Source: CAJWKT01 sp964465375
Lineage (GTDB): Bacteria > Pseudomonadota > Gammaproteobacteria > Steroidobacterales > Rariloculaceae
Direction of reading: 5' to 3'
NCBI GenBank assembly: GCA_964465375.1
Contig: CAYXIJ010000020.1
Coordinates: forward strand, 1-47,294
Length of the DNA: 47,294 nucleotides
In this document: positions 1 through 7,882 of the stretch, in pieces
How the letters are laid out: every line of letters begins with the position of its first letter
How positions within the stretch are numbered: position 1 is the first letter of the stretch
Position numbers and translations under genes: made by a program
Notes under the pieces: generated by a model
The model's database searches: none
What the model saw: only the letters and a program-made list of their open reading frames with translations
Told to the model about the DNA's origin: nothing

Positions 1-54
1 CCTTCTTGCGAGTAGCCTTCTTCTTGGCCTTCTTGCGAGTAGCCTTCTTCTTCG
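1..54 (-). repeat. 27-nt tandem repeat inside the H1-like gene
   Basis: Two adjacent 27-nt units (1-27 and 28-54) differ at one base near the end of the unit. Each encodes nine residues of the KKATRKKAK pattern on the minus strand. The array probably continues to the left of the window. Direct in-frame repeats like this allow the basic tail to change length by slippage or recombination. Confidence 0.8.
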
Positions 55-181
55 TCGCTTTCCTGCGCGTTACCTTTTTCTTGGTAGCGCGTTTCTTAGT
101 CGTCTTCCGGCGCACCGTCTTGCGCTTGGCTGACGCCTTCTTACGAGTTTTTCGCTTCTTTGAAGCGGGTTTCTTCGCCAT
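1..181 (-). CDS. Histone H1-like Lys/Arg-rich DNA-binding protein (C-terminus cut by window edge)
   Basis: Reading leftward from an ATG at 181-179, the frame stays open to the window edge (60 codons). It encodes almost only Lys, Arg, Ala and Thr, beginning MAKKPASKKRKTRKK and continuing with AKKKATRKK-type repeats. This composition matches bacterial histone H1-like proteins (HctB/AlgP type), basic proteins thought to bind and compact DNA. The low-complexity tail varies in length between strains in such families. The opposite strand carries a Phe/Leu/Arg-rich open frame that is only its shadow. The true length is unknown because the gene runs out of the window. Confidence in the class is good; the exact family is not resolved. 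Confidence 0.75.
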   Translation of the reverse strand, partial: MAKKPASKKRKTRKKASAKRKTVRRKTTKKRATKKKVTRRKATKKKATRKKAKKKATRKK

Positions 182-706
182 GGGTCGTCTCCGTGTCGGT
201 TAACCGGCGTTGAGTATATCTAAACGCATCAAAATTGCCAGCACGTTTTATTTTCCTGCAAATACTCTTCCTATTATGCGCAAAACTAAATTGTAAATGT
301 TCCAGAAAGATTTGTTTTTTTGCTACATAAAACAATCAAGATTAGCGTGAACTTATCCATCTAAATGACTCATGCGAAAGGATGAAATTCGAGCGTTATT
401 TTTTTAGGGCGTAGCAAAAATCGACTCTGGCGTCACAGGAGAGCAAAAATTAACCGATTTAACTGTATAAGTTTTTTGTTTTCATCGATAAGAGAATTTT
501 CTTGGGCTTGCGCTCGTGTTTCATTTTTGTCGATGTCATGGGAGTGCCATAGGTGTGTTTTCACCTCCATATCTTCCAAAAAAGGTATCTTAAGCTCTAG
601 TGATTGAAGCCACATTCTCATGACGATATTTGTTATTAGCAATTTTTGGTAACGGGAATAGAAAAAACGAAACCAACTGCTGACTAACTGATTACCTAAC
701 TGGTTT
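182..706. other. AT-rich intergenic region, no convincing gene
   Basis: This 525-nt stretch separates the H1-like gene from the 5-FCL gene; both lie on the minus strand. It is AT-rich and holds one minus-strand open frame at 433-642 (TTG start, 69 residues, or 62 from an internal ATG at 621). That frame has no recognisable motif and no clear ribosome binding site. The promoter of the H1-like gene should lie just above 181, but no good -35/-10 pair is visible. No strong GC hairpin with a T-run was found after the 5-FCL stop. Confidence 0.5.
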
Positions 707-1318
707 TCAGTTAAATCGGTGTATGGCTAATTCAGTGACAGCACCCCATAGACGCACATCCCACTTTTCTGCTTGAATGGAAGAAACCCGTTGAAATTCG
801 TAACCAATCCCAAGAAGTATTGGGCGTGATCGCCAGCAATGGGCTTCGAGAAACCCAAAACACCGATCATAATGCCCCCCACCCAATCCCAGTCGCACTC
901 CTTCATCATTAAATGCAACGAGGGGAGTCAAAATGAGATCTAGGCTGTCTGGCTCAGCGTAGTTCCTTAAGATGGGCTCAGGTACGCCGAATCGGTTAGT
1001 TTTTGTGACGGAATTTTTGTTAAACCGAGAAAAGGCGAGGCCACGGTTTAGTAGAATTGGCACAAAAAATTTTTGGGAGCATGAGGCTGCAATTAGCCTA
1101 CTTAGGTCGGGTTCTCCATCGAACGCAAGATAGGTACCAATGCGTTTAGCGCGCTTGAGTACCGGTAAATTTTTCAATCTTTGAATCAATGATTTGTCGG
1201 CCAGCGCGCGCTTACCGGGGCTCAAGGATCTTCGTTCGTCACGAATCATTACCCTTAACTGTTTCCGGATATCTGTGGTGGAGGGTTTCTTGTTCACTAA
1301 AGTATTCGGATTTAGCAA
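707..1318 (-). CDS. ygfA: 5-formyltetrahydrofolate cyclo-ligase
   Basis: This enzyme (5-FCL/MTHFS) converts 5-formyl-THF to 5,10-methenyl-THF using ATP, recycling a folate by-product of glycine/serine one-carbon metabolism. Visible family features are the basic N-terminal segment IRKQLRVMIRDERRSLSP, the FDGEPDL segment, the LGLGGGHYDR loop near the C-terminus and the YEFQ motif after it. The frame is open further upstream to a GTG at 1435, but that part lies inside 6S RNA and looks like translated RNA-gene sequence, so I reject it. I favour a TTG at 1318 with GGGGAG about 8 nt upstream; a GTG at 1297 is the main alternative. Downstream position after zapA and 6S RNA matches the gammaproteobacterial zapA-ssrS-ygfA order. 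Confidence 0.88.
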   Translation of the reverse strand: MLNPNTLVNKKPSTTDIRKQLRVMIRDERRSLSPGKRALADKSLIQRLKNLPVLKRAKRIGTYLAFDGEPDLSRLIAASCSQKFFVPILLNRGLAFSRFNKNSVTKTNRFGVPEPILRNYAEPDSLDLILTPLVAFNDEGVRLGLGGGHYDRCFGFLEAHCWRSRPILLGIGYEFQRVSSIQAEKWDVRLWGAVTELAIHRFN

Positions 1319-1321
1319 GGA

Positions 1322-1516
1322 CGATGCTCCCCACATGTGCCGTCGCGAACAGCTGCTCTCGAACCAGAGCAAAAGGTGGGGTAAGCCGTGGTAGTTGCAG
1401 GCTTCCCGGTTCAAGCCGGGTCTGCGCAACGCCACCTACAGAACACAACCCCGAGGTCAAAATATTAGGGTCGAAAGACTAATCAGTTTGCGTCGTACAC
1501 GGCAGGGAGCATCGAC
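1322..1516 (-). ncRNA. ssrS: 6S RNA
   Basis: 6S RNA binds sigma-70 RNA polymerase and damps transcription in stationary phase. Three things support the call. The position is exactly between zapA and the 5-FCL gene, its conserved place in gammaproteobacteria. The length is about 190 nt. The two ends form a closing stem: CGATGCTCCC near 1513 pairs perfectly with GGGAGCATCG near 1323, followed by TGCCG pairing with CGGCA across a bulge. Internal complementary stretches such as CCCGGCTTGAACCGGG make the expected long hairpin. Ends are approximate. It starts right after the zapA stop and is probably processed from the same transcript. Confidence 0.85.
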
Positions 1517-1521
1517 ACATA

Positions 1522-1836
1522 TTACAAAATTAACTGCTTTCCTTGACCTAGCGCCGAGTCTAGCTGATCACGCATAGCTTTGATACGCAGGCCAACAATA
1601 TTTCTCAGCTTTTCATCTTGGCCCTGCGTTTTCAATAATTCATCTGCTAGATTGAGCGCCGCCATGACTGCAACGCGGTCAAGTCCAACGACTTTGCCGC
1701 TGTCACGAATTTCGCGCATTTTTGAATTCAAAAGCTCGGCAGATGCTACCAGATTAGCTTTTTCCCCAGCAGGGCAGGCTATTTGGTATTCTTTCTCCAG
1801 TATGCGGACTGTGACGTGTGCAAACATTTCGCCCAC
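1522..1836 (-). CDS. zapA: Cell division protein ZapA
   Basis: ZapA binds FtsZ and promotes bundling of protofilaments in the Z-ring. The 104-residue product has the family layout: an N-terminal beta-rich part (VTVRILEKEYQIACPAGEK) followed by a long helix ending in a coiled coil (from about residue 60). The length is normal. It starts with GTG at 1836, which overlaps the TAG of the preceding coiled-coil gene by one base; GGAG lies about 8 nt upstream. An internal ATG three codons later (1827) is also possible. The pairing with the TIGR02449 gene and with 6S RNA downstream is the standard context. Confidence 0.93.
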   Translation of the reverse strand: MGEMFAHVTVRILEKEYQIACPAGEKANLVASAELLNSKMREIRDSGKVVGLDRVAVMAALNLADELLKTQGQDEKLRNIVGLRIKAMRDQLDSALGQGKQLIL

Positions 1837-2063
1837 TACGTTTTCTCCATAGTTTTTAATCGACTGATCATAGCCTCAACTCGGACACGAACCTGTTCAT
1901 TCTTCTGCAACATGGTAGCGCGCTCGGCTATCAGTGAGTCCTGCCGCTGCTTGAGTGACACATTTTCTTCCTGTAACTGCTTAGTTATTACAACTAGCTC
2001 ATCAAGCCGCTTCTCTAGACGCTGTAGATCCTCATCGAAACGCTGTGTACCCTCATTGCTCAT
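1836..2063 (-). CDS. TIGR02449-family coiled-coil protein upstream of zapA
   Basis: The 75-residue product is one uninterrupted heptad-patterned helix (FDEDLQRLEKRLDELV onward) rich in Glu, Gln, Arg and Leu, so a small coiled coil. Genes of this size and pattern lie directly upstream of zapA in Pseudomonas and relatives (TIGR02449) and resemble ZapB; a role in division is plausible but not shown here. Its stop overlaps the zapA start by one base, implying translational coupling. The ATG at 2063 lies only about 8 nt after a good -10 element, so the mRNA may be leaderless. Confidence 0.85.
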   Translation of the reverse strand: MSNEGTQRFDEDLQRLEKRLDELVVITKQLQEENVSLKQRQDSLIAERATMLQKNEQVRVRVEAMISRLKTMEKT

Positions 2064-2070
2064 GTATAAG

Positions 2071-2100
2071 ACTATAGAGCCCCTAGCCTTCGGGGGTCAA
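2071..2100 (-). promoter_or_regulatory. Sigma-70-like promoter for the coiled coil-zapA-6S operon
   Basis: On the minus strand TTGACC (2100-2095) and TATAGT (2076-2071) are separated by 18 nt, a near-consensus pair. Predicted transcription start falls at or within a base or two of the ATG at 2063. The spacer has a GC-rich imperfect inverted repeat (CCCC/GGGG). This is inferred from sequence only. Confidence 0.5.
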
Positions 2101-2164
2101 TAAGAAACGTTCGAGTGTTAGCATTAGGACTTATAAGTGAAACCAATCGGAATTGGGGTTTTTG

Positions 2165-2728
2165 GTGCAGTACGAGGCTTTGAGTGATCTTTTCGAAGAA
2201 GCAGGCTTAGTTTTATCTCCGTCAGAATTGCATGGCGAGCTTTGTAGTCTGTTGTGCGTTGTTGGTGTTAGTAGGCTGCCCGATGCTTGGTATAAAGAGT
2301 CTATTGGAGCAGAAAATCTTCGTTTACCCGTTGCGGATCAAGTAGGTTTTGAGCTGAAAACCTTGTGTTCCGAGACCCGGAGCCAGCTTGTGGGCCCTGA
2401 AATGCAATTTATGCCTTTGTTACCTAATGAAAATTGCGCAATAGGCAAACGCGTGGAAGCTTTTGGAGAGTGGTGCCATGGCTTCCTTTCTGGTGTAGGT
2501 TTGGGAGGGGCCTCTCTTGGTCCAGGTACCCCTGATCATGTTAAAGAATTTCTGAGCGATCTCGATGCTTTCAGTCGTATCGGTTTGAGTGCCGAGGAAA
2601 ATGCTAATGAGATAGCGACGGATTTCATGCTGGCGGAACTAATAGAGTACGTACGGGTGGGGGTTCAGCTTGTATTTGAAGAGTGGCAAAGCGCTGGGAC
2701 GAAACAAAAAAAACAACACAGAGGATAA
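2165..2728 (+). CDS. ygfB: UPF0149 family protein (YgfB/YecA-like)
   Basis: A UPF0149 protein of about 187 residues. Family marks are the N-terminal LxPSELHGELCSLLC helix, the central WCHGFLSGVGL segment and the acidic C-terminal helical region LAELIEYVRVGVQLVFEEW. YgfB in Pseudomonas has been linked to antibiotic tolerance; no enzymatic role is established. A TTG at 2153 opens the frame, but GTG at 2165 has GGGG about 6 nt upstream and is preferred. It is divergent from the zapA operon and directly precedes pepP, the usual order. Its TAA overlaps the pepP ATG by one base (TAATG). Confidence 0.9.
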   Translation: MQYEALSDLFEEAGLVLSPSELHGELCSLLCVVGVSRLPDAWYKESIGAENLRLPVADQVGFELKTLCSETRSQLVGPEMQFMPLLPNENCAIGKRVEAFGEWCHGFLSGVGLGGASLGPGTPDHVKEFLSDLDAFSRIGLSAEENANEIATDFMLAELIEYVRVGVQLVFEEWQSAGTKQKKQHRG

Positions 2729-4041
2729 TGATCATGAAATTGCAGGGGTTCACGAAACGCCGTCATCGTCTAATGGAATTAATTGGCGATGGTGGTCTTG
2801 CGGTTTTGCCAGCTGCGCTCGAACAATCCCGAAGCAGGGATACACTCTATAAGTATCGTCCTGATAGCGACCTGTATTACATGACTGGTTTCGAGGAACC
2901 TGAAGCGGTAGCCGTACTCATTCCCGGTCGCCGTCAAGGTGAGTTTATACTTTTTTGTAAGGAGAAAGATCTAGAAAAGGAGTTGTGGCATGGACCTAGA
3001 GCGGGACCGAAAGGTGCGGTTGCCGAATATGGTGCCGATGATGCTTTTCCTATCACCGAGATCGATGAAATTCTTCCGGGGCTTCTAGCTCAAAGCGAGC
3101 GGGTCTACTACACCATGGGGGTTAACGCTGTTTTTGATCAACGTCTTCTGGCGTGGATGCATGTACTCAGTTCACATCGTCAAAGTGGACATGCGCCGGA
3201 TGAGCTTGTGGCTTTAGATCACCTTTTGCACGAAATGCGTCTATTTAAAGATCGCAAGGAACTAAGTGTGATGAAGCATTCTGCAAAGATCGCCGTAGGA
3301 GCTCATTTAAGGGCTATGCGAGCTTGTTATCCAGGTATGATGGAATATGAGATGGAAGCGGAGCTGCTCTGCGAGTTCCGCCGAAATGGCGCTGAGAGCT
3401 CATATTGTCCCATTGTTGCCGGTGGAGAGAACGCATGCGTGCTGCATTATCAAAACAACAGTGCGCCGCTCAAAGACGGCGATCTAGTGTTGGTAGATGC
3501 CGGATGCGAGTATGAGTTTTATGCATCTGACATTACTCGCACATTTCCTGTTAGTGGTACTTTCACTGACCCGCAGAGAGAACTCTATGATGTTGTTTAT
3601 GCCGCCAATCGTGCAGCCATTAAAAAGGTGCAGCCTGGCAACCATTGGAACGATCCTCATAGCGCTGCTGTGAAGGAAATTACCCTGGGTTTAAGAGACC
3701 TTGGAATACTAAACGGTCGGCTGCCCAACTTGATTAAGGCAGAAGCTTATCGGCCTTTTTTCATGCACCGCACCGGTCACTGGTTGGGTATAGATGTTCA
3801 TGATGTTGGCAACTACAAAATTGGTGGACAGTGGCGCCTTCTAGAGCCTGGTATGGTGATGACGATCGAGCCAGGCATTTATATCAGTGGTAATGCAAAA
3901 GGCATTCCAAAGCGTTGGCGAGGTACTGGCATTCGAATCGAAGACGACATATATCTTACGCGACATGGGCCCCAGGTGCTCTCGGAAGGGCTGCCAGTCT
4001 TAGCAAGGGAGATTGAAGATCTTATGGCGGGTGTGAATTGA
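2728..4041 (+). CDS. pepP: Xaa-Pro aminopeptidase P
   Basis: This cytosolic metallopeptidase removes the N-terminal residue from peptides with proline in second place. The N-terminal creatinase-like domain (about residues 1-170, with DSDLYYMTGFEEPEAV) is followed by a pita-bread catalytic domain. All expected metal ligands are visible: the two Asp of LVDAG...ASDITRTF, His in HRTGHWLG, Glu in MTIEPGIYI and Glu in GIRIEDD. The length of about 437 residues is normal. A frame-open extension to 2683 overlaps the UPF0149 gene and is rejected. ATG 2728 overlaps the previous stop; ATG 2734, with AGAGGA about 8 nt upstream, is equally possible. The stop overlaps the ubiH start by 3 nt. Confidence 0.93.
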   Translation: MIMKLQGFTKRRHRLMELIGDGGLAVLPAALEQSRSRDTLYKYRPDSDLYYMTGFEEPEAVAVLIPGRRQGEFILFCKEKDLEKELWHGPRAGPKGAVAEYGADDAFPITEIDEILPGLLAQSERVYYTMGVNAVFDQRLLAWMHVLSSHRQSGHAPDELVALDHLLHEMRLFKDRKELSVMKHSAKIAVGAHLRAMRACYPGMMEYEMEAELLCEFRRNGAESSYCPIVAGGENACVLHYQNNSAPLKDGDLVLVDAGCEYEFYASDITRTFPVSGTFTDPQRELYDVVYAANRAAIKKVQPGNHWNDPHSAAVKEITLGLRDLGILNGRLPNLIKAEAYRPFFMHRTGHWLGIDVHDVGNYKIGGQWRLLEPGMVMTIEPGIYISGNAKGIPKRWRGTGIRIEDDIYLTRHGPQVLSEGLPVLAREIEDLMAGVN

Positions 4042-5279
4042 GTAATAATAGTTTTGATTGTGACGCGCTAATCATCGGGGGTGGCTTAGTTGGTTCGATT
4101 TTAGCAACTGCTTTTTCTCGAGCTAAATTGCGGACAGTTTTAATTGAGATGCAAGATCCTAAAGAGTTTGGGCAGGCTAGTTTTGATGATCGTTCGGTTG
4201 CGCTGGCTAATGGTAGTCAGAGGATACTAGATGGGCTTGGATTGTGGGAAGAGCTGGTTAATGATGCTGAGCCTATTCGCTCTATTCATATCTCTGAGCG
4301 GGGGCACTTTGGGGTATCACGGATTCTTGCTACCGAAGAGGGTGTGCCAGCCCTAGGCTACACACTAGAGAACAGGATTTTGATAAATGCTATTTGGACT
4401 GACCTCAGCAGGGAAAAGTACTTCACATGTATTGCTCCTGCTCAACTTAAGAAAATTACTTGGAATGCTGATGCGGTTAAGGCAAAGGTTAGTCTTGCGG
4501 ACGGTAATCAGATTATTACCGGAAAACTATTAGTGGCGGCGGATGGTGCTCGTTCTTCGGTTCGCAAGGCGCTTTCAATAGATATGATGGAAGATAGATA
4601 TAGCCAGAATGCTGTTGTACTTAATATCAAAACCGAGGTACACCACAATGGATGGGCATTCGAGCGTTTTACGGCTGGCGGACCCCTTGCCTTACTTCCT
4701 CTCAGCCGCTCTCGAATGGCAGTCGTTTGGACGCGTCCAGAGGAAGAATTGGGAAGATTAATGTCCTTAGATGAAGTTGCATTTCAGAATGAACTTCAGA
4801 ATGTATTTGGTTATCGCCTTGGAAAGCTCATGCGCACCGGCATAAGAAGTTCATATCCATTAGCGCGTGTACTTAGTAAGCAACGCGTAGGAGATAGGGC
4901 AGTTTTGGTTGGTAATGCGGCCGTTAGTTTGCATCCAGTGGCAGGTCAAGCATTCAATATCGCGCTGAGGGATATCGCGGTATTGACAGAGATAATTAAC
5001 GAGGAAAGGGCAAGTCAGGGGCCTCAAGCAGATATCGGTAGTTCGGAGTTACTTGCTCGATATGATGAATTACGAAGAAACGACCAACGAAGAGTAGCTG
5101 CTTTCACTCATGCCTTGATTCGCTTGTTTGGTTACCGTGGGTCGCCAGTTGCCATTACACGTGCATTAGGATTAATGGCATTTGACCTTATGCCTGGCGC
5201 AAAGGCTCAGCTCGCGAGACACACTATGGGTCTAGCAGGGCGTTTGCCCCGACTTGCTCGAGGTTTGAGGTTGGCTTGA
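4038..5279 (+). CDS. ubiH: 2-octaprenyl-6-methoxyphenol hydroxylase (ubiquinone synthesis)
   Basis: A 413-residue FAD monooxygenase of the UbiH/UbiF/VisC family, which hydroxylates the polyprenyl-phenol ring during ubiquinone synthesis. The N-terminal dinucleotide-binding motif is DALIIGGGLVGS; an RSVALANGS segment follows; the second FAD motif is GNAAVSLHPVAGQAFNIALRD. A TTG start at 4038 overlapping the pepP stop (TTGA) is the only choice that keeps the Rossmann motif near the N-terminus. The assignment to UbiH rather than UbiF rests mostly on position after pepP, as in E. coli and Pseudomonas. Confidence 0.88.
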   Translation: MSNNSFDCDALIIGGGLVGSILATAFSRAKLRTVLIEMQDPKEFGQASFDDRSVALANGSQRILDGLGLWEELVNDAEPIRSIHISERGHFGVSRILATEEGVPALGYTLENRILINAIWTDLSREKYFTCIAPAQLKKITWNADAVKAKVSLADGNQIITGKLLVAADGARSSVRKALSIDMMEDRYSQNAVVLNIKTEVHHNGWAFERFTAGGPLALLPLSRSRMAVVWTRPEEELGRLMSLDEVAFQNELQNVFGYRLGKLMRTGIRSSYPLARVLSKQRVGDRAVLVGNAAVSLHPVAGQAFNIALRDIAVLTEIINEERASQGPQADIGSSELLARYDELRRNDQRRVAAFTHALIRLFGYRGSPVAITRALGLMAFDLMPGAKAQLARHTMGLAGRLPRLARGLRLA

Positions 5280-5289
5280 GGGCTTACGA

Positions 5290-6504
5290 ATGATCAGGCG
5301 TCAGTCGGTCCTTGTAGTTGGCGGCGGCTCGGTCGGTCTAGCAGTTGCGGCGTTGCTAGGCTCGGGCAACCATGCCGAGGTGCTTCAAGTGGTTCTTTTG
5401 GAGCCACGACCGATCCCTAGGTGGGATCCAAAGCATGTGGATTTAAGAGTCTACGCCTTGTCGCGCGCATCTCAATGGATGCTCCAGCGCATAGGTGCTT
5501 GGCATTATATCAACGAGGCACGAGTGAGCCCTTATCGGCGCATGCGGGTTTGGGAAAGTTCGCCCATATCAGGATTGGGTAGCTTGGATTTCGATAGTGC
5601 AGATATTGGTGAGCCTGATTTAGGACATATTGTTGAAGATACTTTGCTTCGGGAGGCGTTGTTGCGTCAGCTTGAAGCTCTCCCAAATGTCGAATTATGT
5701 TTGGGTCTTGGGCTTGACAAGATTGAGGTTGGACCACGGGATGTTCGAGTTACCACTGGAAACGGTGAAATCCTGAGTGGGAATTTATTGATTGCTGCTG
5801 ATGGCAGTGATTCAAGGGTCCGAACACTATTAGGTTTGTCAGTCAGCGGAGTGCCATATGATCAAAAGGCAATCGTTACCCATGTTGGTACACGAAAAGA
5901 GCATATGGAAACGGCATGGCAGCGATTTTTAAAAACCGGACCACTAGCATTTTTGCCGTTAACGGACGGACGAAGTTCCGTGGTTTGGTCGACGTCATCT
6001 CAACATGCAGATTCCCTGCTGGAGCAGTCTTCGAAAGAATTCATCAATCAACTTGAGGTCGCCAGTGAGGGGGTTCTTGGTGAAATTGATTCTGTTTCAG
6101 CTCGTGCCAGCTTTAAGTTACGTGTGATGCATTCGCGACAATATTGTTGTCCGAGAGTAGTGCTGGTTGGAGATGCTGCACACATAGTGCATCCACTTGC
6201 TGGCCAAGGGATGAATATGGGGTTTTTGGATGCCGTCGAAATTGTGAATGTCATCGAAGACGCTCTAAGCAGAGGGGAGGATTCGGGTGATTTGCGGATA
6301 TTGAGGCGGTATGAACGCAATCGAAAGGGAGAGAATCTGAAGATGCTTTTGGCTTTGGATAGTCTTAATCGATTTTTCCGTTTTCCGGGGGTTTCGTTGT
6401 TAAGAATCGCAGGACTCAGTGTCGTAAACACGGCAAGCCCAGTGAAGTACGCTCTCATGCGTGAAGCTCTGGGTCTATCTAAGCAGGCATCTGATTATTT
6501 GTAG
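5290..6504 (+). CDS. ubiI: UbiI/VisC-type FAD hydroxylase (ubiquinone synthesis)
   Basis: A second, paralogous FAD monooxygenase (404 residues) 10 nt after ubiH. It has the N-terminal motif VLVVGGGSVGLAVAALL and the C-terminal GDAAHIVHPLAGQGMNMGFLDA signature. In E. coli the matching gene, visC/ubiI, performs C5 ring hydroxylation in ubiquinone synthesis. ATG at 5290 has GAGGG about 8 nt upstream. Substrate position cannot be read from sequence, so the label depends on context and could be another member of the UbiF/UbiH/UbiI family. It ends the pepP-ubi group, 56 nt before the riboswitch. Confidence 0.82.
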   Translation: MIRRQSVLVVGGGSVGLAVAALLGSGNHAEVLQVVLLEPRPIPRWDPKHVDLRVYALSRASQWMLQRIGAWHYINEARVSPYRRMRVWESSPISGLGSLDFDSADIGEPDLGHIVEDTLLREALLRQLEALPNVELCLGLGLDKIEVGPRDVRVTTGNGEILSGNLLIAADGSDSRVRTLLGLSVSGVPYDQKAIVTHVGTRKEHMETAWQRFLKTGPLAFLPLTDGRSSVVWSTSSQHADSLLEQSSKEFINQLEVASEGVLGEIDSVSARASFKLRVMHSRQYCCPRVVLVGDAAHIVHPLAGQGMNMGFLDAVEIVNVIEDALSRGEDSGDLRILRRYERNRKGENLKMLLALDSLNRFFRFPGVSLLRIAGLSVVNTASPVKYALMREALGLSKQASDYL

Positions 6505-6560
6505 GTAATCAGCAGAGGATTATCTATTTGCGCTATGATGGTGCTCTCAGCCATTAAAGT

Positions 6561-6735
6561 CTGCCGGAGAGGCTTCGCATAAGCGGGGCGCCGAAGGCGC
6601 AAACACTGCTCTGAAACGCTCAGGCAAAAGGACGGCAGCGCTTGGTTGACTCTGGAGAGCGACCCTTGTTTAAGCTGGGTCCACCGAAGGTGATCAGCGC
6701 ACTGCGCTTAATCTCTCAGGTTACAGGACAGAGGA
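6561..6735 (+). promoter_or_regulatory. Tandem glycine riboswitch
   Basis: Two glycine aptamers lie in a row. Aptamer 1 (about 6561-6638) shows GGAGAGGC, a variable stem, CGCCGAAGGCGCAAAC and CAGGCAAAAGGAC. Aptamer 2 (about 6650-6735) shows CTGGAGAGCGACC, CCACCGAAGGTG, CTCTCAGGTTACAGGACAGAG. The CTCTG at 6650-6654 pairs with CAGAG at 6729-6733 to close the second aptamer. Glycine binding is known to switch on glycine cleavage genes in such elements. It sits directly upstream of gcvT, followed by a terminator hairpin that is the likely expression platform. Confidence 0.95.
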
Positions 6736-6736
6736 G

Positions 6737-6766
6737 CGGCGGGTTTGTGAGCCCGCCGTTTTTTTT
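6737..6766 (+). terminator. Rho-independent terminator, expression platform of the glycine riboswitch
   Basis: A perfect 7-bp GC stem (CGGCGGG at 6737-6743 with CCCGCCG at 6752-6758), an 8-nt loop and eight T residues. It begins within a few bases of the P1 stem of the second aptamer and ends about 20 nt before gcvT, so the aptamer state can decide whether transcription continues. Confidence 0.88.
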
Positions 6767-6787
6767 GGTTTTTTGAGAATACGTTAA

Positions 6788-7882
6788 ATGCAGCATACGC
6801 CGTTATATCAGGCACACATGGATCTGGGTGCACGCATGGTGGACTTTAGTGGGTGGAGTATGCCTATCTCCTATGGATCCCAGATTTCAGAGCATAATGC
6901 GGTTAGAAAGGGCGCTGGGGTTTTTGATGTCTCACATATGGTAATACTCGACTTTAAGGGCACCGAAGTAAGATTATTTTTGCGCCGTATTTTGGCTAAC
7001 GACGTTAGTAAACTTCAAAGTGAAGGACAAGCCTTATATAGCTGTATGCTTCGCACAGACGGCGGAATATTAGATGACCTCATTGTTTATTGGCTTGGGG
7101 GGGAGCGTTTCCGAATCGTTTCAAATGCAGCCACCTGTACGAAAGATTTAACTTGGTTTCGGGAGGCTGCCAGTGGGACTGCGGTAGAGATTAACCAAAG
7201 GAAAGATTTGGCAATGCTTGCTATTCAGGGTCCACAAGCAAGGGAAGTTGTTGCTGAAAGTGTTTCGCATGGTGAAAGGTGCCTAGCGTTAAAGCCTTTT
7301 TTTTCCACTCAGTTAGGCGATTACATGGTTGCCAGGACTGGATACACTGGTGAAGATGGGTTTGAAGTAATTTTGCCAGCCAAAAATGCATGCGGTTTTT
7401 GGGAGACTCTCTTGAAGAGTGGCGTGGCACCGTGTGGGCTCGGTTCACGAGACACTTTGCGTTTGGAAGCCGGCCTTAATCTTTATGGCGCAGATATGAA
7501 TGAAAGTGTGAGTCCCTTGAGATGCGGCCTCAAATGGACAGTGGCATTTGAGGGAAAAAGGGATTTTATTGGGCGTCAAGCACTCTGCCATGAGCTCAAA
7601 GCAGGACTAAAAGATAAGCAAGTGGGCCTAATTCTGAATGGGAAGGGTGTTTTAAGGTCGGGCTATTCCGTACGCACTGTTTTTGGTAGTGGTACGCTCA
7701 CCAGCGGCAGTTATTCTCCTACCTTAGATTGTTCAATTGCTCTCGCCAGAGTGCCGGTTCAGTCAGAGCGTGATTGTGAGGTTGAGATTCGGGGCCGGTG
7801 GCACGATGCGCGTATTGTGAAACCCCCCTTCGTCCGGCACGGAAAGGTTGAGGTAGATATGCTACAGGGAGAAACCTTATGA
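6788..7882 (+). CDS. gcvT: Glycine cleavage system T protein (aminomethyltransferase)
   Basis: GcvT releases ammonia from the aminomethyl-lipoyl-H protein and passes the methylene group to tetrahydrofolate. The 364-residue product has the N-terminal LYQAHMDLGARMVDFSGW and FDVSHM signatures, the central RTGYTGEDGFEV motif and the ACG.GSRDTLRLEAGL-like folate-site stretch (here PCGLGSRDTLRLEAGLNLYG). Length is normal. It is the first gene after the glycine riboswitch and overlaps gcvH by 4 nt (ATGA), so the two are translationally coupled. ATG at 6788 follows the terminator directly. Confidence 0.96.
   Translation: MQHTPLYQAHMDLGARMVDFSGWSMPISYGSQISEHNAVRKGAGVFDVSHMVILDFKGTEVRLFLRRILANDVSKLQSEGQALYSCMLRTDGGILDDLIVYWLGGERFRIVSNAATCTKDLTWFREAASGTAVEINQRKDLAMLAIQGPQAREVVAESVSHGERCLALKPFFSTQLGDYMVARTGYTGEDGFEVILPAKNACGFWETLLKSGVAPCGLGSRDTLRLEAGLNLYGADMNESVSPLRCGLKWTVAFEGKRDFIGRQALCHELKAGLKDKQVGLILNGKGVLRSGYSVRTVFGSGTLTSGSYSPTLDCSIALARVPVQSERDCEVEIRGRWHDARIVKPPFVRHGKVEVDMLQGETL

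Noticed and set aside
6..203. Plus-strand Phe/Arg/Leu-rich frame
   Set aside because: It is the complement of the Lys/Arg-rich H1-like gene; its odd composition is explained by that gene.
433..642. Minus-strand open frame of 69 residues in the AT-rich gap
   Set aside because: TTG start, no ribosome site, no recognisable motif and composition like non-coding DNA; kept only as a note in the intergenic entry.
1319..1435. N-terminal extension of 5-FCL
   Set aside because: It lies inside 6S RNA and has no similarity to the family N-terminus.
1340..1440. Possible tRNA because of GGTTCGA-like T-loop sequence
   Set aside because: No acceptor stem or anticodon arm fits; the stretch is explained by the 6S RNA fold.
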